Positions 35,049 to 46,388 of a DNA stretch of 64,000 nt are shown here, one piece after another; position 1 is the first letter of the stretch, and each line of letters opens with the position of its first letter. Where the stretch lies: positions 41,076,307 through 41,140,306 of the forward strand of contig JAWZYU010000020.1 in assembly GCA_038380435.1 (NCBI GenBank), in the 5' to 3' direction. Source of the stretch: Ryuthela nishihirai (taxonomy: Eukaryota > Arthropoda > Arachnida > Araneae > Heptathelidae). A program made the position numbers and the translations under genes. A model generated the notes under the pieces. The model saw only the letters and a list, made by a program, of their open reading frames with translations. It searched no databases and was not told the origin of the DNA.

Positions 35049-35427
35049 TGTTGTTGTTTTACCTCTGAGCGGCACTTTTTTGCACACTATGGGCTAAATG
35101 GCCAGGTCACATGGACCCCGAAGTCTCAGAGAAGGTTAGGGGAGGGGACCCACTGGAACAGCTGTTGGGAGACAGGTGGTAGCCTCCCGTCAAGGCCATC
35201 CAGCGTGTTCTTTAACGTGCACAGGGTATGGCTCTCCCGCACACGAGGCCACGGCTTAACGTCCCATCCGACGGACGGCGGCCTTTACAAGCCCATCGGT
35301 GTCCCCTACTGACCGTGGGCAGGGCGGGGAGTTTTGCGGAGATAAATCTCAACGCTGACCCAGCTGGGACTCGAACCTTGGAACTACAGATTACGAGTCT
35401 GGCGCGCTACCGACTGAGCCACCCCTT
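35049..35427 (-). repeat. SINE1 copy
   Basis: Duplication GGGCAGAAGTTGT / AGGCAGAAATTGT at 35036-35048 and 35428-35440. Extra TTG units sit next to the tail. Confidence 0.92.
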
Positions 35428-35440
35428 AGGCAGAAATTGT

Positions 35441-35925
35441 ATGCTCAAAGCCAGTAAAATGATCACAGTGCATTATGTAAATTAGAAAGAAATATAAGCC
35501 TGATAGATTATTTATAATAAGCGGTGATCATCGTCAATAGAGCACCAAATGATCCTTGTGGGTTTTGACAATACGTATTACATCCGGGGTTTTAATAATA
35601 TAACCCATTACTATTTAATACATACTAGTCATACTGACCGCTGGGATAGGAAGTAATTTCAATACCTCCCAAGTTTTATGATATTGCGTTGTGAATTTGT
35701 TAATTATTTAAAATATGTATTAATGAATATGTATTCATTATAAATGTCACGTCGCCAACTCATAAGAATAATTACATAGCGCTAATCTCCATAAGCGACC
35801 TGAACTGACAGACACTTTCTTTTCTAAATTAACACATTTGGCCGATTGTTAGCGTGCTTGGATACTGGTTCGAGCCTTGGATAAGGTATGACAGTTACTT
35901 TTTACCTATTCCCCCCCCCCCCATT
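35441..35925. other. intergenic, nothing recognised
   Basis: A faint SINE2-like 'ttggatactggttcgagccttggataaggtatg' at about 35857-35890 may be a head remnant, followed by a run of 12 C. Confidence 0.4.
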
Positions 35926-36312
35926 GGGGCGGGGTGGCTCAGTCGGTAGCGCGCCAGGCTCGTAATCTGTAGTTCCCAGGTTCGAGTCCCAGCTGGGTCA
36001 GCATTGAGATTTATCTCCGCAAAATTTCCCGCCCTGCCCACGGTCAGTAGGGGACACCGATAGGCTTGGAAAGGCCGCCGTCCGTTGGATGGGACGTTAA
36101 GCCGTGGCCCCGTGTGCAGGAGAGCCATACCCTGTGCACGTTAAAGAACACGCTGGATGGCCTTGACGGGAGGCTACCATCTGTCTCCCAACAGCTGTTC
36201 CAGTGGGTCCCCTCCCCCAACCTTCTCTGAGCCTTCGGGGTCCATGTGACCTGGCCATTTAGCCCAAAAATTTTGTGTGCAAAAAAGTGCCGCTCAGAGG
36301 TAAAACAACCCC
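35926..36312 (+). repeat. SINE1 copy
   Basis: Nearly complete. It is flanked by C-rich sequence, so the duplication (about CCCCCCATT / CCCCCCAAT) is ambiguous. Confidence 0.9.
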
Positions 36313-36379
36313 TCTCCCCCCCAATCGCTTTTTGCTCGTCATTTGTAGGTTTGCCAGTTTGTCGGTTTATGGATTTGTC

Positions 36380-37240
36380 AAAACAGTTGTTGCACCATAT
36401 CTTTCGAACGCGACGGACAAACATAATGATTTATGTGTCAAATGAAAGCTCATTAGGCGGGGAGTGTCACAAGGTATAAAAAATTGATGCCCATGCTTTC
36501 TCCCCTCCCTCCCCTGAAAAAGGAGAAAATATGAAGACGATTGTTTCTCTATATTTCCAGAAAGCGAATGCGGAAAGTAACAAACTACGCTTCAAATGAA
36601 AGCTTGTGACGTGGGGAGTGTCATACATTGTACAAAATTAACCCCTCACGCTTTCTTCCCCTTAAAAAAAGGGGGACATATGAAAACGATTGTTCCGCAA
36701 TATCTGCGGAACACCAGGGCCGAACGTAACAAGCTATGTGTCAAATGAAAGCTTGTGACATGGGGAATGTTACAGGTTTAAAAAAAAAAATGTGCGTAGA
36801 AACTTGTTTCTACCACCCCCTAAAAAGAGAATATTTGAAAACGATTATTCCGCTATATTTTCCGAACGCGTGGGCCTATAGCAGGGGTGGGCAAATAGCG
36901 GCCCACATTCGGTCCGCTAAGAGTTTTTTGTGGCCCGCCAAGACAGTCAGAAAAATCCGCCTTGAACCGAGATTTCCTTCCCGTGCGCGACCGAAGTTTC
37001 GTCTCGTATTTTCCACTAGGACGGCCACGTCAATACGCATGCCCAGTGTAGATACGAAACAATTGCCCACCCGTGGCCTATAGTTATGAGTTTGGTGTCA
37101 AATGAGAACTCATATGAGGACCGTCGTAGACTGTTTCGTATTTTTCCCCCATCCCCCCACCAAAAGGGGCGGATTTTCGCCCTGGTGGACCTTAACGAAT
37201 TAAAGCTTATGACATCTCCAATGTAATCAATAGGCTCTTA
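36380..37240. repeat. degenerate tandem array (about 130-150 bp units)
   Basis: The phrase TGTCAAATGAAAGCT plus 'gtgacgtggggagtgtca' plus 'gaaaacgattgtt' recurs near 36442, 36590, 36740 and 37095. A hAT MITE interrupts the last unit. Confidence 0.7.
36882..37075. mobile_element. hAT MITE inside the tandem array
   Basis: Starts CAGGGGTGGGCAAATAG and ends CAATTGCCCACCCGTG; duplication GCCTATAG at 36874-36881 and 37076-37083. Length is 194 bp. Confidence 0.8.
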
Positions 37241-37292
37241 AACGCGACTCCAGAAACAGGCGGATGAAATATGTAGTCGATGTTTATCAGTC

Positions 37293-38724
37293 CAGGGCCG
37301 CCGACTGGGGGGGGGGGGGCAAGGGGGACTAGTGCATAGGGGCCCGTCATCAATAAGGGCCCGTCAGTTAAGTGACTTTTTCTTACAAAAATTATTCTTA
37401 GTTAGGCTATATATCGATCCTATAAAATTCCACAAGAACATTATTTGTTATAATAAGCTTTTTTTAAGAACATTATTTGTTATAATATGCTTAAAAGGAA
37501 CACTAGTTGGATTATGACATTATCTCATTAATAGTAGTTGAACGAACCGTTTCTTAACATCTTTTGTCCGCGTTAACTTACAGCAATTGCTTGTATTTTC
37601 CCTGTTAACCACCCCACCTCTGCAGCAGTAGCAACAGTTGGACTCTCCCAAACCCAACCCGTGCTATCAGGTATATTACATTGTTCATGTTTCGAGTTCC
37701 AGTAACATCGTCTGTGTGTCAGTGTTACAAATTATAACAGTTTAAAAGTCTCTTGTCGGCACATTTAGTGTTGAATCTGCTATTATGCTAATGTGAAGTT
37801 TAACAAATATTGTTGCCTATTTTTCAGTGGGGCGGGGGTGGCTCAGTCGGTAGCGCGCCAGGCTCGTAATCTGTAGTTCCCAGGTTCGAGTCCCAACTGG
37901 GTCAGCGTTGAGATTTATCTCCGCAAAATTCCCCGCCCTGCCCACGGTCAGTAGGGGACACCGATGGGCTTGAAAAGGTCGCCGTCCGTCGGATGGGACG
38001 TTAAGCCGTGACCCCAAGTGCGGGAGAGTCATACCCTGTGCACGTTAAAGAACACGCTGGATGGCCTTGACGGGAGGCTACCATCTGTCTCCCAACAGCT
38101 GTTCCAGTGGGTCCCCTCCCCCAACCTTCTCTGAGCCTTCGGGGTCCATGTGACCTGGCCATTTAGCCCATGGTGTGCAAAAAAGTGCCGCTCAGAGGTA
38201 AAACAACCCAACGTTAAAGAACACGCTGGATGGCCTTGACGGGAGGCTACCATCTGTCTCCCAACAGCTGTTCCAGTGGGTCCCCTCCCCCAACCTTCTC
38301 TGAGCCTTGGGGTCCATGTGACCTGGCCATTTAGCCATGTTGTGCAAAAAAGTGCCGCTCAGAGGTAAAACAACCCAACCGAACCTATTTTTCAGTACTG
38401 ACAATTAAAAATGAAGACTCGCAGAATTGCATAGTTTTTCTCCATGATATGTTATGTAGCCTATATTAAATTTACTCAAAAATCCTAAATCTTGCTGTGA
38501 GCTTTGCAAAATATGTTCCCTAAAATAAATGCTAAAATTTTTTTATGCCTGACTTGTTGCATGCTGTTTTTGCATGCCTGACTGCGCAACAGGCTATTTT
38601 TCCTCTGAATGTCATCGTTGCGTCCAGAATAATTGCTATTAATGATTTGTAAAGAAAAAGTTTTCAAGGGGGGGCCCCGAGCATAATATTACATAGGGGC
38701 CCATAAATTCTCTCGGCGGCCCTG
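37293..38724. mobile_element. non-autonomous hAT element containing a SINE1
   Basis: Perfect terminal CAGGGCCGCCGA (left) and TCGGCGGCCCTG (right); duplication TATCAGTC at 37285-37292 and 38725-38732. About 870 bp without the SINE; no transposase frame. Confidence 0.85.
37829..38383 (+). repeat. SINE1 with duplicated 3' segment
   Basis: A complete SINE1 up to AAACAACCCA (38210) is followed at once by a second 3' third starting ACGTTAAAGAACACG and ending with another tail. The whole unit is flanked by one duplication, CCTATTTTTCAGT (37816-37828, 38384-38396), so it inserted as a single molecule. Confidence 0.9.
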
Positions 38725-38774
38725 TATCAGTCATATATCAAATAAAAGTTTCTGAAGGTAGGTAGGTTTTTTAG

Positions 38775-39490
38775 TGATAAAAAGAAAAATAATAAATTGA
38801 AAAATTAAAAAAAAATATCTTTGAACATACGTCCTAAACAGTAGATATTAAACCTAAAACATATCGATGGTGCAACCAGCCACTGAATTCGTATTCACTT
38901 TAAAGGAAGAGAGGGCACGGGCGGGGGTGGCTCAGTCGGTAGCGCGCCAGGCTCGTAATCTGCAGTTCCCAGGTTCGAGTCCCAGCTGGGTCAGCGTTGA
39001 GATTTATCTCCGCAAAATTTCCCTGCTCTGCCCACGGTCAGTAGGGGACACCGATGGGCTTGAAAAGGCCGCAGTCCGTCGGATGGGACGTTAAGCCGTG
39101 GCCCCGTGTGCGGGAGAGCCATACCCTGTGCACGTTAAAGAATACACTGGATGGCCTTGACGGGAGGCTACCATCTGTCTCCCAACAGCTGTTCCAGTGG
39201 GTCCCCTCCCCCAACCTTCTCTGAGTCTTCGGGGTCCTTGTGGCCTGGCCATTTAGCCCATGGTGTGCAAAAAAGTGCCGCTCAGAGGTAAAACAATCCA
39301 ATCCAATACAAGGAAGAGAGGGCGCCGATTGGCCGACTCAACAGTTGTTGGCACCTTATATTCTTTTGAAGTGAATACGAATTCAGTGTGAATTAGGTTT
39401 TTTCAATATTTTAGGTTTATTTTCTACTTTTTTAGACCGCATGATGGAAGATAGATATTTTTAAAAAATTTCAATTTATTTATTTTGTCT
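38775..39490. repeat. imperfect palindrome with SINE1 near its centre
   Basis: The left arm ends CACTGAATTCGTATTCACTT and its reverse complement lies at about 39366-39390. The match continues outward imperfectly (TAAACCTAAAA, AATAAATTGAAA). Confidence 0.65.
38917..39309 (+). repeat. SINE1 copy at the centre of the palindrome
   Basis: Duplication AAGGAAGAGAGGGC at 38903-38916 and 39310-39323. Confidence 0.92.
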
Positions 39491-39603
39491 TTTTGCTGAG
39501 GTCTCGACTTCCTTACAGATCTTTTTTGTGGCTTATTGTATTGACAATAAGCCACAAAGGCTTCTGTCAGACCTGTGTGGAAAGCAGTCGCTTCACGGGT
39601 AAT
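39488..39603 (+). repeat. SINE2 fragment with an inner inverted repeat
   Basis: TTGCTGAGGTCTCGACTTCC to GCAGTCGCTTCACGGG. The middle holds TGTGGCTTATTGT and its complement ACAATAAGCCACA. Confidence 0.65.
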
Positions 39604-39731
39604 TTACTTTTTAAAACATTTATTACTCTACGTAGAGGAGGAGTATACAAAATGTGAGAAGCCAGTTCTTCCGGTAAACTCAGATATACAACATATTTTA
39701 ATTGGCTTTGCCAGTTATCTCCTATTTAACA

Positions 39732-40112
39732 AGGGTGGCTCAGTCGGTAACGCGCCAGGCTCGTATTCTGTAGTTCCCAGGTTCGAGTCCCAGCTGGGTC
39801 AGCGTTGAGATTTATCTCCGAAAAATTTCCCCGCCCTGCCCACGGTCAGTAGGGGACAGCGATGGGCTTGGAAAGGTTGCCGTCCGTCGGATGGGACGTT
39901 AAGCCGTGGCCCCGTGTGCGGGAGAGAGCCATACCCTATGCACGTTGAAAAACACGCTGGATGGCCTTGACGGGAGGATACCATCTGTCTCCCAACAGCT
40001 GTTTCAGTGGGTCCCCTCCCCCAACCTTCTCTGAGCCTTCGGGGTCCTTGTGACCTGGCCATTTAACCCATTGTGTGCAAAAAAGTGCCGCTCAGAGGTA
40101 AAACAACCCCAT
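39732..40112 (+). repeat. SINE1 copy
   Basis: Duplication CCTATTTAACA at 39721-39731 and 40113-40123. Confidence 0.9.
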
Positions 40113-40211
40113 CCTATTTAACAGTGTGGTAGCAATGTATCTCAAAATTGGTTGTCAGTGAATTATGTGAGACAATAAAATTGACGACTGAATTTTGGCA
40201 CGTAGATGTTG

Positions 40212-40762
40212 GGTTGTTTTACCTCTGAGCGGCACTTTTTTGCACACCATGGACTAAATGGCCAGGTCACAAGGACTCCGAAGGCTCAGAGAAGGTTGGG
40301 GGAGGAGACCCACTGGAACAGCTGTTGGGAGACAGATGGTAACCTCCCGTCAAGGCCATCGAGCGTGTTCTTTAACGTTGGGTTGTTTTACCTCTGAGCG
40401 GCACGTTTTTGCACACCATGGGGTAAATGGCCAGGTCACAAGGACCCCGAAGGCTCAGAGAAGGTTGGGGGAGGGGACCCACTGGAACAGCTGTTGGGAG
40501 ACAGATGGTAGTCTCCCGTCAAGGCCATCCAGCATGTTCTTTAACGTGCACAGGGTATGGCTCTCCCGCACACGGGGTCACGGCTTAACGTCCCATCCGA
40601 CGGACGGCGGCCTTTCCAAGCCCATCGGTGTCCCCTACTGATCGTGGGCAGGGCGGGGAGTTTTGCGGAGATAAAACTCAACGCTGACCCAGCTGGGACT
40701 CGAACCTGATAACTATAGATTACGAGCCTGGCGCGCTACCGACTGAGCCACCCCCGCCCCGC
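40212..40762 (-). repeat. SINE1 with duplicated 3' segment, second example
   Basis: On the minus strand a full copy (40762 to 40378) is followed by an extra 3' third (40377 to 40212) with exactly the junction seen at 38210/38211. Flanks share only a short ATGTTG. Confidence 0.9.
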
Positions 40763-40769
40763 ATGTTGA

Positions 40770-41248
40770 TGAAATAAGGCAAAAATTATCTCTCATCATA
40801 ATCAGATATTAGCGACGTGGGAAGAACTCCGAGAACGGGTAGCGAGGATGCTCAATTACAGTCCATGCAGGTAGGCTTACTCGGCGGCTACTAGTCTCCT
40901 TCTGTCTCCGACGGACTCAGCTGCCACTTATAATCTGTTATCAATATCTTCATTGCCTAAAGCAATTTGACCGTCACAACTCGAATTCTCTTGTTCCTCC
41001 CAGTTCGGAGGCAAATTAAAATGACTCCTGAACTTGATTAGTCACAACCTCTATACAGGGTAGATGGGAGAGAGGGATTAATCAATCGGTTAATCCGACG
41101 TCAGATAATCTTTTGCCTTTATTTAAACAATGGAGAGCTGAGTTCTGGGAAGATGGATTCGCTTGTTTTGGCCACCTCGCTGTGCAGTCTGACCTCGATA
41201 ATAATGGCGACAGACGTCCATAAACTTTATGCGCCGATGTTATGGGTT
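40770..41248. other. unique sequence, no gene recognised
   Basis: Higher GC than the first 15 kb but without long frames or repeats. Confidence 0.4.
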
Positions 41249-41263
41249 AGGATAGGTACAAGG

Positions 41264-41540
41264 TTGGGATGGGTTGTTTTACCTCTGAGCGGCACTTTTT
41301 TGCACACCATGGGCTAAATGGCCAGGTCACATGGACCCCGAAGGCTCAAGAAGGTTGGGGGAGGGGGACCCACTGGAACAGCTGTTGGGAGACTGATGGT
41401 AGCCTCCCGTCAAGGCCATCCAACGTGTTCTTTAACGTGCACAGGGTATGGCTCTCCCACACACGGGGCCACGGCTTAACGTCCCATCCGACGGACTGCG
41501 GCCTTTCCAAGCCCATCGGTGTCCCCTACTGACCGTGGGC
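41264..41540 (-). repeat. SINE1 copy, 5'-truncated
   Basis: Lacks the tRNA head. Duplication AGGATA(G/A)GTACAAGG at 41249-41263 and 41541-41555. Such truncation fits LINE-type insertion. Confidence 0.9.
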
Positions 41541-41685
41541 AGGATAAGTACAAGGAAATCTCTTTAAAGGGCAAAAGTAATATGACCCTTTGTGGCTGGA
41601 GCAACTGGGTTTCTCATTAATTTATGTGTCAAACAAATAATGTAAAATAAAACAAGAAAATACGATGAAAATGATATATGTGGTA

Positions 41686-41889
41686 CAGTCACTCAAAAAA
41701 GTATCCGAACACTTTGGTTGATTATAGAATTCAGAAAAATATCTGGCAACGATTTGTTTTAGAAATTAGTGATCTGGCAACTTACGTACACGAAGGTTGT
41801 CAGATAACTAATTAAAAAAAATCGTTGCCAGACTTTTTTTCTGAATTCTGTAATCAACCATAATGTTCGGATATTTTTTTGAGCGACTG
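41686..41889. mobile_element. palindromic TA-MITE, copy 1
   Basis: Almost the whole 204 bp folds on itself. Ends CAGTCACTCAAAAAAGTATC / GATATTTTTTTGAGCGACTG, flanked by TA (41684, 41890). TA and CAGT ends suggest a Tc1/mariner origin. Confidence 0.85.
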
Positions 41890-41891
41890 TA

Positions 41892-41985
41892 CCATCCTCA
41901 CAGAGTACTACTACGGCTAATAAACTGACAAGCTCCTATCAGATCTCTGTGACATGCAGCTGCTTGAGGAAATAATTATTTTATA
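41892..41985 (+). repeat. SINE2 3' fragment
   Basis: CCATCCTCACAGAGTACTAC, then ACTGACAAGCTCCTATCAG and GCAGCTGCTTGAGG. The MITE at 41686 sits inside what was the SINE2 head or body. Confidence 0.7.
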
Positions 41986-42104
41986 TTGTAGTAAGTTTTC
42001 GATAGAGATTTGAAATCAGAATAAAAGATAAGGAAACATTTTGACAAACGTGAATTGGAACATAAATACCAATATACTGAAAGAGTCACAGGCAATCCTA
42101 TGTA

Positions 42105-42402
42105 CAGTCACTCAAAAAAGTATCCGAACGCTATGGTTGATTACAGAATTCAGAAAAAATATCTGGCAACGATTTTTTTAGAAATTAGTGATCTGCCAAC
42201 CTTCGTGTCACGTGATTACAGAATTCAGTAAAAATATCTGGAGCGTGTACAGCAACTGTAAACGCTCCAGTTACCGTTCACAGCAAACTGGAGCGTGTGC
42301 AGTTACTGCACACACTCCAGTTTGCTGTGAACGGTAACTGCACACGCTCAGTATTTCCGTGAGTGAGCCCACACGATCTAGTATCAAAATAATATGACCA
42401 CC
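42105..42402. mobile_element. composite palindromic MITE
   Basis: One end is the palindromic-MITE end (CAGTCACTCAAAAAAGTATC), the other is TATCAAAATAATATGACCACC-like at 42382-42402. The centre contains nested inverted repeats built from GGAGCGTGT(A/G)CAG and TTACCGTTCACAGCAAAC. The same unit in reverse occurs twice at 52115-52534. Confidence 0.75.
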
Positions 42403-42404
42403 TA

Positions 42405-42606
42405 CAGTCGCTCAAAAAAGTATCCGAACACTAGGTTGATTACAGAATTCAGAAAAAATATCTGGCATTGATTTTTTTAGAAATTAGTGATCTGGCAACC
42501 GTCGTGTCACGTGACACGAAGGTTGCCAGATCACCAAATCGTTGCCAGATATTTTTTCTGAATTCTGTAATCAACCATAGCGTTCGGATACTTTTTTGAG
42601 TGACTG
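42405..42606. mobile_element. palindromic TA-MITE, copy 2
   Basis: Shares its left TA with the composite unit; right TA at 42607. The loop region is GTCACGTGAC. Confidence 0.85.
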
Positions 42607-42784
42607 TACTTCTGAAGCAGGAGCAAATATTCGGAATTATTTCCCTGTAATGAACTAATTAGCATAGAATCAAGTAATTATTAATTCAAAAATATGAATG
42701 TACTGTTAAGCACCTACATTTATTGCGAAATAAACATAACAGTGAAATATGTAATAATAGAAAGATAACAACTAACATTATCGG

Positions 42785-42895
42785 CTCCGGATAATTTGAG
42801 GTCCTCATTTTCAAACAGAATAAAGTTTTAAATTTTCCGCCTTTAATACCCTCTAAGAGTGAAAATTCGAACTAATGAATGATTTAAAAAAGTAC
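42785..42895. repeat. fragment of the TAGAGG element family
   Basis: CATTTTCAAACAGAATAAAG, then AATACCCTCTAAGAGTG and AAAATTCGAACTA match 17240-17345 (FGAAAATGAG... AATACCCTCTGACAGT) in order. Confidence 0.55.
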
Positions 42896-43080
42896 GACTG
42901 TAATCATTGGCGATGGCAACCGATGGCAATTGGGCCCCGGAGGCCCCTGATGAAGTGGGCTCCCTTAAACATTTTACAAAATGTTAAAAATAATAGTCTT
43001 ATATTTGTGAGTGGGCCCCCTTTGTCTCCTGGCAACCAATATTTTTAGACCTAGTCCGCCACTGACTGAAACAAAACCTT

Positions 43081-43170
43081 CTTTGAGCCTTCGGGGTCGT
43101 TGTAACCTGGCCATTTAGCCTATGGTGTGCAAAAAAAAAGTGCCTCTCAGAGGTAAAACAACCCAACTTA
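43081..43170 (+). repeat. SINE1 3' fragment
   Basis: TTGAGCCTTCGGGGTCGTTG to AGGTAAAACAACCCAACT. Just upstream (42896-43077) a GC-rich segment ends TAGTCCGCCACTG, a possible hAT terminus. 43172-43636 shows only AT-rich sequence. Confidence 0.8.
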
Positions 43171-43636
43171 AGAAATTACCTTCTTGTTAAAAATATTTTA
43201 TTTAAAATATCTATAAGGTTAAAAAAATATTGTTTGTGCAATATTTTTATATATTTTTTATATATATTATAGAGCTTTCGGATTATACAGAAGTTAAAAT
43301 GTTATTCAATATATATCTGTTGTATCTTAAACTCAATAAATAATCTTTGTTCGCTGATAGCTGTAATTACTTTTTCTTGGTTTATGCATTATGTTTCCTC
43401 CATTTGGCAGATTCTTTCTCTTGTGGCTTCTAAAATAAATTATTTTTCTATGATAAAAAAAGCAAAGACATAACTTAAGCACTTATTTTGTATTTTCCGA
43501 AATTCAGTCATGCAAAAATTTGCTTTTCGATTTCTGGTAAATTGCCCATTTTTTGAAACAAAAAAAAAATAGAATGCCTTAAACATGAATTAAAAGTAGA
43601 TAGTCAAATTTTCCGTTTGGACTTCATTTGTATTGC

Positions 43637-44034
43637 GTTGGGTTGTTTTACCTCTGAGCGGCACTTTTTTGCACACTACGGGCTAAATGGCCAGGTCACA
43701 TGGACTCCGAAGGCTCAGAGAAGGTTGGGGGAGGGGACCCACTGGAACAGCTGTTGGGAGACAGATGGTAGCCTCCCGTCAAGGCCATCCAGCCTGTTCT
43801 TTAACGTGCACAGGGTATGGCTCTCCCGCATACGGGGCCACGCGCTTAACGTTCCATCCGACGGACGGACGGCGGCCTTTCCAAGCCCATCGGTGTCCCC
43901 TACTGACGGGCCTACTGTGGCAGGGCGGGGAATTTTGCGGAGATAAATCTCAACGCTGACCCAGCTGGGACTCGAACCTGGGAACTACAGATTACGAGCC
44001 TGGCGCGCTATCGACTGAGCCACCCCCGCCCCTC
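43637..44034 (-). repeat. SINE1 copy
   Basis: Duplication CATTT(G/C)TATTGC at 43625-43636 and 44035-44046. A small expansion GGACGGACGG lies in the body. Confidence 0.92.
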
Positions 44035-44046
44035 CATTTCTATTGC

Positions 44047-45115
44047 AATTCTGATGATGATAGAACAAAAGGCGTCGAAAGAGTGGATGTTTGCTCCCAA
44101 CATTGCCAAGGAAACAGAGTAACATTTAAATTATAGCCATTCTTAAGTTCACTATTCCGATATTTCTATATTTTCCTATATTTTAGATATGACGAAGTGG
44201 GAGTGCGTAGATAAACAATTTTGTTTAATACTGAAAAAAAAAAAAAATTACCACTTGTTATAAGATCTTTACACTATTTTTATGTCGTATTAGTATACAA
44301 TTAATAAGCATAAATAAATTATATTTTAATATCGAGTATTAATATATTTTAATTAATATTGGGTACCCCAATTTACAGTTTCATGATAGTTTAAATTACA
44401 GAAGGAAATTTTTCGGGAAATGCTGAGAATTTTTCAAAACTTGGGAAATTTTCACCCTAACCAAAGGGACTGAAAATTACAATGCTTATATTTTATTCCA
44501 TGGAATAAAATTATGCACCGTTCACGTTGATCTTTTCGTTCGCAACTTAAAGCGATGATACATCAAGGATGAAAAATGTAGACGACTTGAACCCATTGGA
44601 CGAACACAGTGCGTGACAGAATATTTGAAAATATCACGAACAGGAATTAAAGAGTTCTCTGTGGCTTGATGGAAATCTGATTACCGCCACCATTCGGGAA
44701 AAAGCAAATCCTACTTGGTTGACATTTTAAGAGACGCCGTCGGCCACGGTTTATTGAATACTTCAATTATCTGGCTTATTGCCAATGCACCCTTATTTGC
44801 CAATGCATCCATACTCAAGCATGGCTGCAGCTTTTATTATGTTGACGGAATACAATTACCACTTGGTTGCAACATAATGCGATGTGTGTACAAAGAGCTT
44901 GACCACGATCGCCTTTGGGAATAAGAATCGCGTTATATAATTGGAGAGAAACACACCAGGGGGCTAAAAGTAAACATACGACCGCATGTTATGACATTGG
45001 GAAGTTATGTTCAAAACGCTCTTCCTTTTTACTGCTTTTTCAATGTCAAGTTGCTCGCAATGTGGTCAAGATCATTTTTAACTTTTTTTTTTTCAGCAGA
45101 AAAACCATTGAAGTT
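44047..45115. other. unique AT-rich stretch, no gene recognised
   Basis: The longest frame (44715-44924, 69 codons) has no recognisable domain or splice context. Confidence 0.4.
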
Positions 45116-45137
45116 TGGTTGTTATACCTCTAAGCGG

Positions 45138-45429
45138 CGGGGCGGGGGTGGCTCAGTCGGTAGCGCGCCAGACTCGTAATCGGGCTTTGAAAAGGCCGCC
45201 GTCCGTGGGATGGGACGATAAGCCGTGGCTCCGTGTGCGGGAGAGCCATACCCTGTGCACGTAAAAGAACACGCTGGATGGCGTTGACGGGAGGCTACCA
45301 TCTGTCTCTCAACAGCTGTTCCAGTGGGTCCCCTCCCCAAACCTTCTCTGAGCCTTCGGGTTCCATGTGACCTGGCCATTTAGCCCATAGTGTGCGAAAA
45401 AGTGCCGTTCAGAGGTAAAACAACCCAAC
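45138..45429 (+). repeat. SINE1 copy with internal deletion
   Basis: Head sequence runs to GACTCGTAATC and jumps straight to GGGCTTTGAAAAGGCC, losing about 110 bp. Just upstream, 45117-45137 is a short antisense SINE1 tail (TTGTTATACCTCTAAGCGG). Confidence 0.85.
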
Positions 45430-45732
45430 GCAGATCCAGTTTGATGGGGTGGGTGTAGAAAGCACGTGTGCTTAGTTATAAGCCCCGACACCTCCAAAAT
45501 GGAGCAAGAAAGTTGACGAGACGCAAAGCATCTTGTTCGCTTCCCATTGGCTGAGAAAATATAACGTCCCCCCGAAGAAATCTCATGTGAATAAACATCT
45601 TTCGAAATATAAAATATTTGAACAAAAAGTCGAGGTGAAACTGCTAAGACTCTGTGCAGCTTGATTGCTTAGCATCGAGTCACTGGACCAGATGGGCCAC
45701 GATTTTGCTTTTTGTATATCTTTAAGTGTGTG

Positions 45733-45932
45733 TAGACGTCCCGTGGCCGAGTGGTTAGCGCGCTTGGCTACTGATCTACGGGACCTGGGTTCGAGCCCCG
45801 GGTAAGGCATGGCTGTTTGTGTCGTTTTTCTGCTGAGGTCCTGCCATCCTCTCAGACCTTCTACTATGGCATATAAAGTGACAGGCTCCTGTCAGACCTA
45901 TGTGGCAAGCAGCTGCTTGAGGGGGTATTTAT
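45733..45932 (+). repeat. SINE2 copy, full length
   Basis: Complete head (GGCCGAGTGGTTAGCGCGC, GGGTTCGAGCCCCGGG) and body; duplication TTTAAGTGTGTG at 45721-45732 and 45933-45944. Confidence 0.9.
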
Positions 45933-45944
45933 TTTAAGTGTGTG

Positions 45945-46270
45945 CGGGGCAGGGGTGACTCAGTAGGTAGCATACCAGGCTCATAATCTGCAGTTCCCAG
46001 GTTCGGTCCCCGCTGGGCAAGCATTGAGATTTATTTACGCAAAATTCCCCGCCATGCTCACAGTCAGTAGGGGACCGATGGGCTTGGAAAAGTCGTCCTC
46101 CTTCGGATGGGATGTTAAACCGTGGCTCCCTGTATGGGAGAACTATATCCTTGTGCACGTTAAAGAACATGCTGGATGGCCTTGACGGAACCATCTGTTT
46201 CTAACAGCAGTGCAGTGGGTCCCTCCACCCAACCTTACCTAAAAAGCGCCGTTCAGAGGTATAAACAACC
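45945..46270 (+). repeat. SINE1 copy, old
   Basis: The head has anticodon-loop CTCATAA instead of the usual CTCGTAA, and many scattered changes and small deletions. Confidence 0.8.
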
Positions 46271-46388
46271 CATCTGTGAACTATATCAATTGCTATATAT
46301 GATAGATAGATATATTCATTTTCAGAATATGCAGTAACATTACATTTACATGTTTTTACCTTAGAAATGAGATTACAATGAAATATAT

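Noticed and set aside
36044..36424. Recurring antisense frame beginning MGCFTSERHFFAHHG in many places
   Set aside because: It is the chance translation of the SINE1 body. It recurs because the SINE recurs, and it changes frame and breaks freely.
37829..37905. tRNA gene (Thr-CGT-like cloverleaf)
   Set aside because: Head of a SINE1. The same sequence appears in all full copies with SINE body attached, inside target duplications.
45733..45810. tRNA gene (Ser/Leu-like)
   Set aside because: Head of SINE2, with the SINE body and 12-bp duplication.
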